Source: JAABRU01 sp050180235 (GTDB taxonomy: Bacteria; Desulfobacterota; Desulfobacteria; Desulfobacterales; Desulfococcaceae). From it: a stretch of DNA of 64,000 nucleotides. Every line of letters begins with the position of its first letter. Positions within the stretch are counted from its first letter, which is position 1. Below are positions 1-8,900 of this stretch, piece after piece. A program made the position numbers and the translations under genes. The stretch covers positions 1 to 64,000 of the forward strand of contig JBFXEJ010000008.1 in assembly GCA_050180235.1 (NCBI GenBank). Direction: 5' to 3'. The notes under the pieces are model-generated. The model was given only the letters and a program-made list of their open reading frames with translations, was not told where the DNA came from and did no database searches.

Positions 1-1227
1 GTAGTTTCAGACAATAAACCGCCTGTAGCCAATGCCGGATTGGATCAGACTGTAAATGCAGGGGTTCAGGTGACACTGGACGCTTCTGCATCCTCTGATC
101 CGGATGGTGCGGCAGATATTGCATCTTATGAATGGCAGCAGATTCTTGGCAAAACAGTTTCCCTCTCCAATCCCGCGGCAGTCCGCCCTGTGTTTACCGC
201 ACCTGCCACAGGAAACGGGGGGATTGCTCTGCGGTTTGAACTTACGGTGACGGACAAAGGGGGACTCAGAAGTTCGGCGGAGGTTACGGTGAATGTGGTA
301 TCTCCGGACAATCAGCCGCCTGTGGCCAATGCCGGAGAGGATTTGACTGTGGAAGAAGGAAAGTTGGCAACTCTGGCCGGTTCCGCCACTGACCCGGAAA
401 ACAGTATATCCCTGTATATCTGGCGCCAGATAGGAGGAATCCCGGTCACGCTTTCCGATGCAAAACAAATCACTCCGACCTTTACTGCACCGGATGTGCC
501 CCGCGGAGGAGGAACCCTTACCTTTGAACTTACGGTGGTGGACAGCGGAGGTCTTATGGATTCTGACCGGGTGACAGTGACTGTCACATATGTAAGTCAG
601 AATCCGCTTGCGGACGCGGGCGAAAATCAGACAGTCTGGGCCGGAGAACCGGTATTTCTGGATGGATCAGGATCAAAGGATTCGGACGGATGGATTACCT
701 CATACTTATGGGCACAGATCAGCGGAACACCTGTCACAATTTCAGATCCCATCATTCCGGAACCTTCCTTTATTGCTCCGAATGTATCAGGAGAGACTCT
801 GATCTTCCGGCTGACAGTGGTAGATAATGAGGGCCTGCAGGACAGTGCACAGACAGTGATCACAATTGCGGAAGGACTTCGTCCGCCTGTGGCCAATGCC
901 GGTGCAGATCGGACAGTGGATGAAGGCAGCACAGTGGTTCTTGACGGTTCCGGGTCATATGCACAGGACGGCATTATCAAATCTTACTGGTGGACCCAGG
1001 TATCCGGGCCGACCGCGAATTTTTCAGAACAGGCTTCCCTGAAAAAAACCTCTGTTATGGCTCCCAGTGTCAGCACAGACGGCATTGTTCTTGTGTTTCA
1101 GTTGCTGGTGACAGACAGCAGCGGACTGACAGGGACAGATGAAGTCCGTTTCACTGTCCGGGATTTCGGCCCCGGGCCCGGAGATGACGGGGGTTCCTGT
1201 TTTATCAAATCCATCTCTTTTCCCTGA
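1..1227 (+). CDS. PKD/Ig-like repeat surface protein, 3' part (5' end outside window)
   Basis: The reading frame is open from base 1, so only the C-terminal ~408 residues are present. It consists of about four tandem beta-sandwich repeats of ~90 residues, each opening with a PPVANAG-x-D-x-TV-x-EG pattern, then a Gln/Gly segment (SGTPVTIS, SGPTANFS) and a FELTVTDxGGL end. This is the K319L/REJ-like PKD signature typical of secreted or surface adhesion modules. The last repeat is followed by a Gly/Pro-rich linker and a short tail, GGSCFIKSISFP. That resembles a shortened form of the CFIATAAYG-type tail seen at the end of many delta-proteobacterial exoproteins; this last comparison is from memory. 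No catalytic domain is visible in the part present. It is followed 250 bp downstream by another secreted protein on the same strand. Confidence 0.85.
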   Translation, partial: VVSDNKPPVANAGLDQTVNAGVQVTLDASASSDPDGAADIASYEWQQILGKTVSLSNPAAVRPVFTAPATGNGGIALRFELTVTDKGGLRSSAEVTVNVVSPDNQPPVANAGEDLTVEEGKLATLAGSATDPENSISLYIWRQIGGIPVTLSDAKQITPTFTAPDVPRGGGTLTFELTVVDSGGLMDSDRVTVTVTYVSQNPLADAGENQTVWAGEPVFLDGSGSKDSDGWITSYLWAQISGTPVTISDPIIPEPSFIAPNVSGETLIFRLTVVDNEGLQDSAQTVITIAEGLRPPVANAGADRTVDEGSTVVLDGSGSYAQDGIIKSYWWTQVSGPTANFSEQASLKKTSVMAPSVSTDGIVLVFQLLVTDSSGLTGTDEVRFTVRDFGPGPGDDGGSCFIKSISFP

Positions 1228-1408
1228 TTCCGCAAGATTGCGCAGCAAATCTGAAAAACAGACACAGGATGGGAATGCAGGTGAAGCGTTTGCAAAGAAA
1301 AAAAGCTGTTCCCGCGTTTGACAGTTTGACAAAATGAGGGTGAATTAATGGCTGAAAGCCCGGAGAGGAAAAATTTCTCCCACCGTCGTGAAACAGATAA
1401 TATATAAA

Positions 1409-1462
1409 GATGGCGACTCTCCGGTCAGGCTGCAAATCTGTTCCGGCATCCAGTCCGTCATT
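1409..1462 (+). promoter_or_regulatory. Strong hairpin in the leader of the papain-like peptidase gene
   Basis: GATGGCGACT (1409-1418) can pair with AGTCCGTCATT (1452-1462) with one bulge, and CCGG boxes inside can form an inner stem. The structure ends 14 bases before the start codon, next to the AGAGGAAAGA ribosome site. I could not match it to a known riboswitch class. It could be a translation-control element or simply a stable UTR hairpin. Confidence 0.35.
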
Positions 1463-1476
1463 CACAAGAGGAAAGA

Positions 1477-4101
1477 ATGAACAGGATATTATTCTTATAT
1501 CCCATTGCTGTCATATTTTTGTTCTTCTCTGTTTTCCTGTCTGCCCATGCCTCAGAACTCAAAATACCCGGAAGCGGCATGAAAGATTTTTTCGGACAGG
1601 CTGTTTCCATTTCCGGCAGTTATGCCATTGTGGGGATTCCCAAAGATGACACATGCGGAAAGGATGCGGGACTGGCCCGGATTTTCCGCTATACCGGATC
1701 TACCTGGGAAGAGTCATATGACCTGTGTTCCCCTGCTCCTGTGCCTTTTGCTTATTTCGGATGCAGTGTTTCCCTTTCCGGAGATTATGCCCTTGTGGGA
1801 GCCTGCAACGGTGACGGAGCGGTTCATAACAGCGGCGCAGCATATATTTTTAAGCGCAGCGGTTCCTTTTGGGCAAATCATGGCACCCTGATCGCGAATG
1901 ACGGGAAAAGAAACGACAATTTCGGTTTCAGTGTGTCTGTGTCCGGTGATACGGCCATTGTGGGCGCATACCGCAATGACGGGGCAGGAACAGATGCGGG
2001 TGCGGCCTATATTTTTAAAAACATCAACGGAAGCTGGTTGCAGCAGGCCAAACTGCGGGCAACTGATGCAACGGTCTGGGATTATTTCGGCAGATCGGTT
2101 TCCGTTTCCGGGGATTATGCCATTGTGGGCGCGCATGGCCGGGATGACAAAGGCATAGAGTCAGGCGCGGCCTATGTTTTTTACAATGGCGGCAGCAACT
2201 GGGTTCAGCAGGGCAAACTTCTGCCATCAGACGGGGCAGCCGGTGATTTTTTCGGTTTTTCGGTTTCCATCTCCGGCAGTTATGCCATTGTGGGCGCGGG
2301 TGCGGATGATGACCGGGGAGACAAATCCGGTTCTGCCTATATCTTTTCCAGAAACGGGAGCAACTGGTCGCAGACAGCCAAACTCACAGCCGCAGATGGC
2401 GGAGCCCGATCTTTTTTTGGCAGATCTGTGTCTCTTTCTGAAAATTACGCGGCAGTCGGAGCAGATGGCGCAGAAAACAGCGCGGGTGCAGTTTATATCT
2501 TCAAAAAGAATGGCAGTTCATGGACACAGCCAGCCAAACTCACAGCCGATGATGCTGCACAGGGAGATCGGCTGGGTGCGTTTGTTTCGGTATCAGACTT
2601 TGTACCAGATACTCATGTGTCTTCGGTTTATTTTCACACCATTGCCGGATCGGGGGTGGGATCGGATACAGACGGAACAGGTGAAGCCGTGTATTTTTTT
2701 GGAAATGATCCCCCAGGGTCTCCGGTTATCCATGTTTCCCCGGATTCCCTGAGCCTGAGCAACTGTTACACAGTCGGACGTGCGGCAGAGGAACAGACTG
2801 CCTCTCCCCGCGGCACGGATGATCAGTCCGAATTCGGAATGGGGCTTGTTATTCCCGATGAGGTAAGGCAATACTGGAAATCCTATTTGGCACCCCCCAA
2901 AAATCCGGGCCTGACAAATCTGCCGACCAGTATGGACTGGAGTCCGTATGACAGCCCGGCAAAATCCCAGGGTTCCTGCAATTCATGTTCGGTTTTTGCC
3001 ACAGTGGCTTTGGTGGAAAATCTGGCAAACCAGGCAAATCTTCCCATAAGTCCTGATCTTTCCGAGCAGGCCCTTCTTTCCTGTGTGTCCGCTGTCACCT
3101 GTGAGGGAGGCGGATGGTACTGGGATATACTGAATTATATCCATCAGTCCGGTGCGATTGCCGAGACCTGTTATCCCTATGGCGGGAATAACGGAAACTG
3201 TAACAGCAAGTGTGAATCTCCTGATTATACAGTTAAAATAGGCAGTTTTACCCCCACTCCCGGTATGTGGCCGGAAAATCATTCTGTGGATGATCTGCGG
3301 CTGGCTCTGCAGGAGGGGCCCCTGGTTGTATCCATGCGCGTCCCCCCTGACGGAACCTTTCTCTCATACCGGGGAGGCATTTACAATTATGATGACAAAA
3401 AAGGCGAAATCAGTTGGAGCTACGGACATGCTGTGCTGCTGGTGGGATACAATGATACAGAACAGTCTTTCAAAGCCAAAAACAGTTGGGGGACAGGCTG
3501 GGGCGAAAACGGATATTTCCGCATTGCCTACGATGATGTAACAGACGATGATCCAAACGACAATGTTCCAAAAGGTTATGTAAACTTTGGCAGTTATGCC
3601 TGTTCCGCATCAGAGGTCTATCTCGCGGATGAGGCAGGTGCTCTGACCGTTTCAAACCGGGGCACTGCGGATTTGATCATCAGCAGTATCAGTACAAATC
3701 AGTCCTGGCTGAGCGTTTCCCCGAATTCAGGCATAACCGTTCTCCCGAATTCAGAAGAGACCTTTATTGTTTCCGTATCAAACTGGGATATCATTCCGAT
3801 AAACGGGAATGCGCAGGCACAGATTACCATTGTCTCTGATCCCCAGAAAATTTCTGTAACAGTCGGGGTTACAGCCAGCCGTCCCAACTGTTCTACCGGC
3901 CCTGGGATAGGAATCACCGGCAATATTGACTGCAGCGGTGAGGTGGAACTTGGGGATGCTGTTCTGGCTCTTCAGGTTCTCACAGGAGTCAAAACAGATG
4001 GGATATGCAGTGACTATCCTAAATCCAATACAGATGTAAACAATGACGGCAGAGTTGGCATGGAAGAGGTTATTTACATCCTCAGACATCTGAGTCAGTG
4101 A
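1477..4101 (+). CDS. Secreted FG-GAP-like propeller / papain-family peptidase with dockerin-like tail
   Basis: This 874-residue protein begins with a signal peptide (first ~25 residues, ending AHA-SE). Residues ~30-400 carry about seven repeats of SVSGDYAIVGA...GAAYIF, an FG-GAP/integrin-like beta-propeller. Residues ~475-710 are a C1 (papain-like) peptidase domain. It has QGSCNSCSVF with the nucleophile Cys near 503, GHAVLLVGY with the catalytic His near 649, and NSWGTGWGENGY with the catalytic Asn near 668. The Trp that normally follows the nucleophile is Ser here. Residues ~715-805 look like a BACON-type Ig domain (WLSVSPNSG). The last ~60 residues carry two Ca-loop repeats (DCSGEVELGDAVLALQ and DVNNDGRVGMEEV) of dockerin type. 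The start is preceded by AGAGGAAAGA. It is likely an extracellular protease; substrates are unknown. Confidence 0.9.
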   Translation: MNRILFLYPIAVIFLFFSVFLSAHASELKIPGSGMKDFFGQAVSISGSYAIVGIPKDDTCGKDAGLARIFRYTGSTWEESYDLCSPAPVPFAYFGCSVSLSGDYALVGACNGDGAVHNSGAAYIFKRSGSFWANHGTLIANDGKRNDNFGFSVSVSGDTAIVGAYRNDGAGTDAGAAYIFKNINGSWLQQAKLRATDATVWDYFGRSVSVSGDYAIVGAHGRDDKGIESGAAYVFYNGGSNWVQQGKLLPSDGAAGDFFGFSVSISGSYAIVGAGADDDRGDKSGSAYIFSRNGSNWSQTAKLTAADGGARSFFGRSVSLSENYAAVGADGAENSAGAVYIFKKNGSSWTQPAKLTADDAAQGDRLGAFVSVSDFVPDTHVSSVYFHTIAGSGVGSDTDGTGEAVYFFGNDPPGSPVIHVSPDSLSLSNCYTVGRAAEEQTASPRGTDDQSEFGMGLVIPDEVRQYWKSYLAPPKNPGLTNLPTSMDWSPYDSPAKSQGSCNSCSVFATVALVENLANQANLPISPDLSEQALLSCVSAVTCEGGGWYWDILNYIHQSGAIAETCYPYGGNNGNCNSKCESPDYTVKIGSFTPTPGMWPENHSVDDLRLALQEGPLVVSMRVPPDGTFLSYRGGIYNYDDKKGEISWSYGHAVLLVGYNDTEQSFKAKNSWGTGWGENGYFRIAYDDVTDDDPNDNVPKGYVNFGSYACSASEVYLADEAGALTVSNRGTADLIISSISTNQSWLSVSPNSGITVLPNSEETFIVSVSNWDIIPINGNAQAQITIVSDPQKISVTVGVTASRPNCSTGPGIGITGNIDCSGEVELGDAVLALQVLTGVKTDGICSDYPKSNTDVNNDGRVGMEEVIYILRHLSQ

Positions 4102-4202
4102 ACAGGTTTCAGTATTTCAGATTTAAGGTATTCAGAAACAAACCTTAATTCAAATCGTTGCATCTTTAATGAAAAAATTCCCCAATCCGCCATCCGAACT
4201 TA

Positions 4203-4340
4203 ATACCAATTCTCTATTGATTCTGTACGATACAGAATACAAATCCGGAGGAGTGCAAAAATTAAGCGGAGCGGTTTTTTGCACACGCTAAACAGCGGAA
4301 AAACTGACGGTATTGTATTAAATCAATGGCGAATTGGCAT
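4203..4340. repeat. MITE-like element with ~18-bp terminal inverted repeats (copy 1)
   Basis: It is bounded by ATACCAATTCTCTATTGA (4203-4220) and TCAATGGCGAATTGGCAT (4323-4340), which are near-perfect inverted repeats. It encloses a palindromic segment (4244-4284) with the core GTGCAAAAATTAAGCGGAGC. The same ends bound elements at 4342-4513, 28584-28675 and 39339-39474. No coding capacity. Confidence 0.65.
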
Positions 4341-4341
4341 A

Positions 4342-4513
4342 ATACCAATTCTCCATTGAATTTATACATTTATTTCCCGCAGAGATCACAGAGGATTGCA
4401 AAGAGAACACAGAAAAAAAAGAATTTTTCCTCTGTGTTCTCTGTGGTTTTTTTCTCTCTGTGTCCTCTGTGGGAAACCGAATCATAAGTATATTTTCAAT
4501 GGAGAATTGGTAT
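4342..4513. repeat. MITE-like element with 18-bp terminal inverted repeats (copy 2)
   Basis: The ends ATACCAATTCTCCATTGA (4342-4359) and TCAATGGAGAATTGGTAT (4496-4513) are perfect inverted repeats. The interior is itself a long inverted repeat of CTCTGTG-type units (GAGAACACAG against CTGTGTTCTCTGTGG), so the single strand would form one long hairpin. It sits head to tail with copy 1. Confidence 0.7.
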
Positions 4514-5273
4514 AAGACCCCACCACACCTTTGTCATACCTGCGAAATCCGGTATCCAGAACGTCACGACTGACTACAAAATCAGCCCGCCTTTATCATA
4601 CCGGCGAAAACCTCTATCCGGAACCAGTTGAATTCACAGGATTCAGACTTAATCCGGAATGACAGCGAAAACAGGTGACACCCTGATTTTTGGAAAGATT
4701 GCATAATACCAAACCGCTGCTGAAAACATATTTCTGAAAAAACAATATTTTGTAATCATACAGAACAAACTGATTGTATTATATAAAATCAATGGTGTTC
4801 GCCATTGATTTTTTCAGAAAATTCCCTCCTGAGAGGGGCAGGGTGTGTTTCATAGCATATTTTCAATGGCGAATCGGTATGAAAGTGAAAAATCATCCTT
4901 TTCTGATCTGAAAAACCCTCCGGACAGCCTGAAAAGAGCATGTTCCGGCGCATACGCAATTCCCGTGCCGCAAAAAGACCAAAATTGAATCGGTATAATA
5001 TAAGTTAAAAAGTTATAACAAGGTAGGATAATCCTACCTCCCATACATGAATTTCCCCATACCAATACTTCATTTCCCCCATTGCAATACACTGATTTCC
5101 CCAGGAACAATTCATTTGTTCCCCATTGAAAACTTATTGCATAATCTGATAAGTCATAATTGCAGTTTATCACAGCTTCACAATGCCATCCGGACAGATA
5201 ACTGATCAGGATTTCCTGTTTTTCAAAAAATTGGATACTGGCGGGAAAATACATAATAATAAAGGGGCAGTAT
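4514..5273. other. Intergenic region with degenerate repeats, no gene seen
   Basis: No convincing gene. 4639-4710 (from GGATTCAGACTT to GCATAATACC) is a diverged copy of 36383-36454. A further TCAATGGCGAATCGGTAT end lies at 4863-4880, probably a decayed member of the 18-bp-TIR family. The only longer open frame (minus strand, 4850-5398) overlaps these repeats and the next gene and lacks protein-like composition. Confidence 0.5.
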
Positions 5274-5861
5274 ATGACAACTGGAAATAAAATTAAAGCA
5301 ATTCTGTGCCTGAGTCTTCTTTTTGGCATACCGGTCTGTGTATGGGGAGCCTCCTGGCCGCCCCAGCCTTTTATAATTGCCGGAACCCTGAAAATCAACG
5401 GCGCTCAGGTAAGCCATGACGATGGCAATACCTATATTATTGTTACAACCAATGAGGATTCCATACCTTTTTCCCCGGCTGCCGAAGACAGGGACGGTTT
5501 GCGGGAAGAGTATGACAGTTATCATATTTCCATCCCGATTTATAATGAAACCAGCCAGCCGGACGGTGCTGTTCCCGGTGAAACAGCCATTCTTCACGTC
5601 TATAAAAACGGAAGCAAACTTCTGGTGACATCCCCCGCCGGAGGCAAAATTACTGTGGGAAAGTCAGCCGAGATGCGTGAGGTGAATATAGAATCCCTGG
5701 CAGGGCCTTCAGAAAACAGTTGTTCACAGGATGAGATAGCTGCCGCTGTAAAGGCTGCTGTCAAAAAATGGGATGTGGGCGAAGACGGCTTAATCGGTCT
5801 GCCGGAAGCCATACGGGCCTTGCAGGTGGCTTCAGGAATACGGTCAGCTCCCACTGACTGA
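5274..5861 (+). CDS. Small secreted protein with dockerin-like C-terminus
   Basis: This 195-residue protein has a signal peptide (residues 1-25, LCLSLLFGIPVCVWGA). Residues ~28-140 form a beta-rich domain (IIAGTLKINGAQV, GETAILHVYKNG) with no family I recognise. The C-terminal ~30 residues, WDVGEDGLIGLPEAIRALQ followed by VASGI, match the single dockerin/EF-hand-like motif found at the ends of the neighbouring 874- and 525-residue proteins. The start follows AAGGGGCAGTAT. It probably acts outside the cytoplasm; the function cannot be assigned from sequence. Confidence 0.85.
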   Translation: MTTGNKIKAILCLSLLFGIPVCVWGASWPPQPFIIAGTLKINGAQVSHDDGNTYIIVTTNEDSIPFSPAAEDRDGLREEYDSYHISIPIYNETSQPDGAVPGETAILHVYKNGSKLLVTSPAGGKITVGKSAEMREVNIESLAGPSENSCSQDEIAAAVKAAVKKWDVGEDGLIGLPEAIRALQVASGIRSAPTD

Positions 5862-5868
5862 CCTTTTT

Positions 5869-6005
5869 AGGCGATTTCCATGAAAAAATGTACCATATTG
5901 TAGGGTGGGCACGGCTTTTTGTGCCCGCCGTTTCAGCAGGACGGCGGGCACAAAAAGCCGTGCCCGCCCTACGAAAAACGGTATAATCTTTAATGGAAAT
6001 CACCT
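5869..6005. repeat. Palindromic MITE, family A, copy 1
   Basis: The 137-bp element has ends AGGCGATTTCCAT and ATGGAAATCACCT and contains the hairpin arms GGGCACGGCTTTTTGTGCCC and its complement. A second copy of identical length lies at 28676-28812. The central loop of this copy (TTTCAGCAGGA between GCCCGCCG and CGGCGGGC) is the reverse complement of the loop in the other copy. Together with the adjoining family-B sequence it forms a 231-bp composite. Confidence 0.75.
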
Positions 6006-6099
6006 TAGAAAATAAATATCCCGGTTCAGTTCACAGGCACAGGGCAAAAGCTGGAAGCTTTTGCTACTTTTCTGATATATTTTTTCATGGAAATCGCCT
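6006..6099. repeat. MITE family B, copy 1, fused to family A
   Basis: It carries the family-B core (GGTTCAGTTCACAGGCACAG, then GCAAAAGCTGGAAG) found also at 10935-11037 and 39229-39331. Its left end is missing and replaced by family A. Its right end TTTTTTCATGGAAATCGCCT is a perfect 20-base inverted copy of the left end of family A at 5869, so 5869-6099 behaves as one 231-bp inverted-repeat element. Confidence 0.6.
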
Positions 6100-6300
6100 A
6101 AACTTTTGTCAAAAGCAAAGCATCCTCCATCCTGCCATATTTCAGGGCAATGTCTGCTGACATTGCCTTTTCCTTTTTTTGTTTTCCCCCCAGGGTATTC
6201 ATGCTGTAACCGGGTTCCGGAACCCGGTTACAAGCAGCCAGAGCCCAATCCCTGCCATTGTCAGCCCTGAATGTCGGTTCTGCTGCATTCGCGACTGAAC

Positions 6301-8493
6301 TTACTTCAGCTTCTGTCCTTTCTGGTAGGTTTCAAAAAGTTTCCAGCGGACTACGGGAATTTTCAGCAGCATCTGTCCGGGAATCCGGTACACCTCTGTA
6401 TCTTCCACTGCATGTATCCGGTATCCGCCTGTTTTATGGAACAGAACGCATTCTTCCCCGAAAAAATGTGCGGGGTAAAGAATTTCCACAATATTTTTAT
6501 CAACCCTTTTCTCCAGTTTTCCGGATTTGACCATGAATATATCCGAATACACAGTCAGGGGCAGTTCCTGCCCCTGTGCATACTGCTGTGATTTCATGGC
6601 TTTGGCCAGGCTGTTCTGGGTGGGATAGGACACCACTTCCCCCAGCAGCCAGGTCTGCTGCAGAAATTCCCGGTTTTTCTGCAGACGTTTGATATCCTCG
6701 TAAAGATTGTTGCGCATTACAAACTGAAAATACAGGCTCCGGGGAATGCGCAGAGCCTGAACAAAATTGGACGCACGGCAGGTTCCGGCAGCAGGAATTC
6801 CTTCCAGGGCCGACATTTCCCCCACCAGAGCGCCCGCGGACAGAATATTGTGCATACCTGTTTCCGACTGAATCCGTTCCACATTGCCGGTAAGAATCAG
6901 ATATATCTCATCGGCAACCAGCCCGTCTTTGAGTAGGATGGAATGGGGATTGAAGGTGATCAGGCTGTTGTTGAGCAGGATTCTGAGATCATGTATGGGA
7001 GCCAGGGGAAAATATGACTGCAGAAATTCCAGTGCGAAAAGATGAAGATAGTTCTGGGATGTGGGGATCAGCACATCCACCATGCCAAAGGGTGCGCCTG
7101 ATCCGATCTCTTTCTGTTCATTGCTGAGTTCAGATGAGGTGTGGGACAAAATAAGTTTGTCCGAAGGATCATTTTTGAAATCCCTGGCATCGCCATGTAT
7201 CAGACCTCCGCCCACATCCAGTTTTTTGATATGGAAACGGGTCAGATATATTTCCTTAATTTTTTCAAAATATTCCGGGGATATGCCAATGGCAGCGTCA
7301 TCGGTGGTGACAAATCTGCTGAGAACATCCAGAGACACAATGTCTGCAAAATGGGCATAGGTGCGGTATCCGTCCTCCCACAGGGTACGGAACATAAGTA
7401 TGCTGGTTTCCACAGGATGGGGGGAGAAAACCGGCTTGACCTCCAGTCCGTTGATATCGTTCCATGTGTCAAAGTTCAGATCATGCACCTCGAAATACTC
7501 GAAGAGATTGGATTCGCTCATGGACATAAGAGCGGAAAGTTTCCGTGCCACAGAAGCCCGTACAAGGGGTGTGGCAAAGTATTTTATCCGGTGATCCGAG
7601 CGCATGAGCATGGTGAAACCCGCGAAATGATCATCATGTGCATGGGTATGAAAAATTCCCTCAACCTCGTTGACGCCGATGCCCAAAGCCCGCAGACTGT
7701 AGAGCACATTTGGCCCTGCATCAATAAGATAAATCTTTCCCTGGAACATCAGAATGCTTGACATGCAGGGATGGTTGATATTCCATCCGTCACCCTCTCC
7801 GGAATGAATGACAGCAAAATATTCCCTGTTGATATGATGAAATCCCAGGGGATAGGGAGGTTCATAACTTTTGTGGGGAGGAAGATTGAGATCCACTGCA
7901 ACGGTTTCATTTTCATAGCGGAACTCGAAAACATTCAGACGGATACGGCGGATCCAGACGCTGTTGCGGATTTCCACAGGCATATTTTCCACAATCCGGG
8001 TATCCAGAAGCTCCTCTGCCGGGCTGATCCTTCCAAAAGCAAACTTGAGCTTGAGGCGCATCATTTCATGAGCCTGTTCCTGGGAAATGCCGGTATTCAT
8101 GATTTCCTCTTCGGAAATCAGGCCGTAGTTTCCCCGGTAAATATATTCAATCTGGGCATGCACCTGTTCAGCCAGACCAATGAGCATGGGTTTGATACCC
8201 GTATTGCCGGGATGATTGGGCAGGATCATGCCCTGCCGGTAAAGCATCTGCAGTACGGGAAATTCCGCGAGATTGGCAAAACTGCCGTTCTGCACCAGCA
8301 CATCCGAGAGCAGAACCGCATTTGGACCGTTTTCATATCTTACCCCATCCCTTTCTTTGGGAATAATCAGGCCCCGTTTCATAAGATGTTTTACGCTGTC
8401 CGCAGGACAGCCGCACTGTACCCAGAGTCCTGCTTCAGGGATTTCGATCAGGTACAGACCGTCTGCAACCCAGTATTTTGTTATTTTTGCCAT
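6301..8493 (-). CDS. Metallo-beta-lactamase-fold hydrolase with two cyclic-nucleotide-binding-like domains
   Basis: A 730-residue cytoplasmic protein without a signal peptide. The N-terminal ~210 residues have no clear family. Residues ~220-450 form a metallo-beta-lactamase fold with the metal-binding motif HTHAHDDHFAG near 280-290, plus downstream HFAD and HTSSE segments. Two cNMP-binding-like jelly-rolls follow. The first is at ~500-600 (ILLKDGLVADEIYLILTGNV, then GALVGEMSALEG) and the second at ~625-725 (DIFMVKSGKLEKR, then FFGEECVLF). The first has GEMSALEG in the place of the phosphate-binding cassette, so ligand binding is plausible but unproven. It is preceded by TAGGAGATATGA, a good ribosome site. 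Known relatives of this fold hydrolyse nucleotides, RNA or lipids. The substrate here is unknown, and the arrangement suggests a hydrolase gated by a cyclic nucleotide. Confidence 0.85.
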   Translation of the reverse strand: MAKITKYWVADGLYLIEIPEAGLWVQCGCPADSVKHLMKRGLIIPKERDGVRYENGPNAVLLSDVLVQNGSFANLAEFPVLQMLYRQGMILPNHPGNTGIKPMLIGLAEQVHAQIEYIYRGNYGLISEEEIMNTGISQEQAHEMMRLKLKFAFGRISPAEELLDTRIVENMPVEIRNSVWIRRIRLNVFEFRYENETVAVDLNLPPHKSYEPPYPLGFHHINREYFAVIHSGEGDGWNINHPCMSSILMFQGKIYLIDAGPNVLYSLRALGIGVNEVEGIFHTHAHDDHFAGFTMLMRSDHRIKYFATPLVRASVARKLSALMSMSESNLFEYFEVHDLNFDTWNDINGLEVKPVFSPHPVETSILMFRTLWEDGYRTYAHFADIVSLDVLSRFVTTDDAAIGISPEYFEKIKEIYLTRFHIKKLDVGGGLIHGDARDFKNDPSDKLILSHTSSELSNEQKEIGSGAPFGMVDVLIPTSQNYLHLFALEFLQSYFPLAPIHDLRILLNNSLITFNPHSILLKDGLVADEIYLILTGNVERIQSETGMHNILSAGALVGEMSALEGIPAAGTCRASNFVQALRIPRSLYFQFVMRNNLYEDIKRLQKNREFLQQTWLLGEVVSYPTQNSLAKAMKSQQYAQGQELPLTVYSDIFMVKSGKLEKRVDKNIVEILYPAHFFGEECVLFHKTGGYRIHAVEDTEVYRIPGQMLLKIPVVRWKLFETYQKGQKLK

Positions 8494-8653
8494 TCATATC
8501 TCCTATTCATCTGCTTGTTACCGTTGGAGTTGTTCGGAGCGGAATTTGATACCTAATACGGATAAATCCAAATATCAAGACATAATTGCAGTATTCCTGT
8601 TTCCCTGCGGATTTTCCATGCAAACCGGAGCGTGTTTTCCCGGACTGCGGATG

Positions 8654-8682
8654 TTGACAATTGGAATTATTGCTTTATTTTA
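8654..8682 (+). promoter_or_regulatory. Candidate sigma-70 promoter
   Basis: TTGACA (8654-8659) is followed after 16 bases by TATTTT (8676-8681) in an AT-rich stretch. It would drive the mini-ORF and, with read-through, the riboswitch and the 525-residue secreted protein. Confidence 0.4.
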
Positions 8683-8740
8683 TTTATATTAATTACCGTT
8701 GCCCCATGCCTGCCTCTTGGAAGCAAAAAAAGGAGACGCC

Positions 8741-8773
8741 ATGAAAAAGGTATTAAGCAAATTTATGATATAA
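8741..8773 (+). CDS. Possible 10-residue leader peptide or gene stub
   Basis: AAAAAAAGGAGACGCC precedes ATG, which opens a frame encoding MKKVLSKFMI and then TAA. The stop codon is directly followed by an intrinsic terminator. It could be a leader peptide or the surviving start of a lost gene. It has the spacing of a real translation start, but no codon bias can be judged at this length. Confidence 0.3.
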   Translation: MKKVLSKFMI

Positions 8774-8809
8774 AACCTCCGGGGATTCCTGTGTCTCCGG
8801 AGGTTTTTT
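8773..8809 (+). terminator. Rho-independent terminator
   Basis: AAACCTCCGG (8773-8782) pairs perfectly with CCGGAGGTTT (8797-8806), followed by six T (8804-8809). It lies between the mini-ORF and the c-di-GMP riboswitch. Confidence 0.8.
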
Positions 8810-8826
8810 ATTCATTTTTTCAATGA

Positions 8827-8900
8827 GAAAGCCAAACCTGTTGCAAGACAGGGACGGAAAGCCTCTGGGTTCGGAAAGAGACAGCCGGGTTGCCCTGAAC
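8827..8900 (+). ncRNA. Cyclic-di-GMP-I (GEMM-I) riboswitch aptamer
   Basis: The segment has the conserved GEMM-I blocks in order: GCCAAACC, a P2 stem CCTGT/ACAGG capped by a GCAA (GNRA) tetraloop, GGGACGGAAAGCC (consensus GGGACGCAAAGCC), a CTCT/AGAG P3 stem, and the 3' block ACAGCCGGGTTGCC. It lies 100 bases upstream of the gene for the 525-residue secreted protein. GEMM-I RNAs bind cyclic di-GMP; binding here is inferred from the conserved core. Confidence 0.9.

Noticed and set aside
4850..5398. Minus-strand open frame of 182 codons
   Set aside because: It overlaps dispersed repeats and the start of the secreted 195-residue gene; no ribosome site or family.
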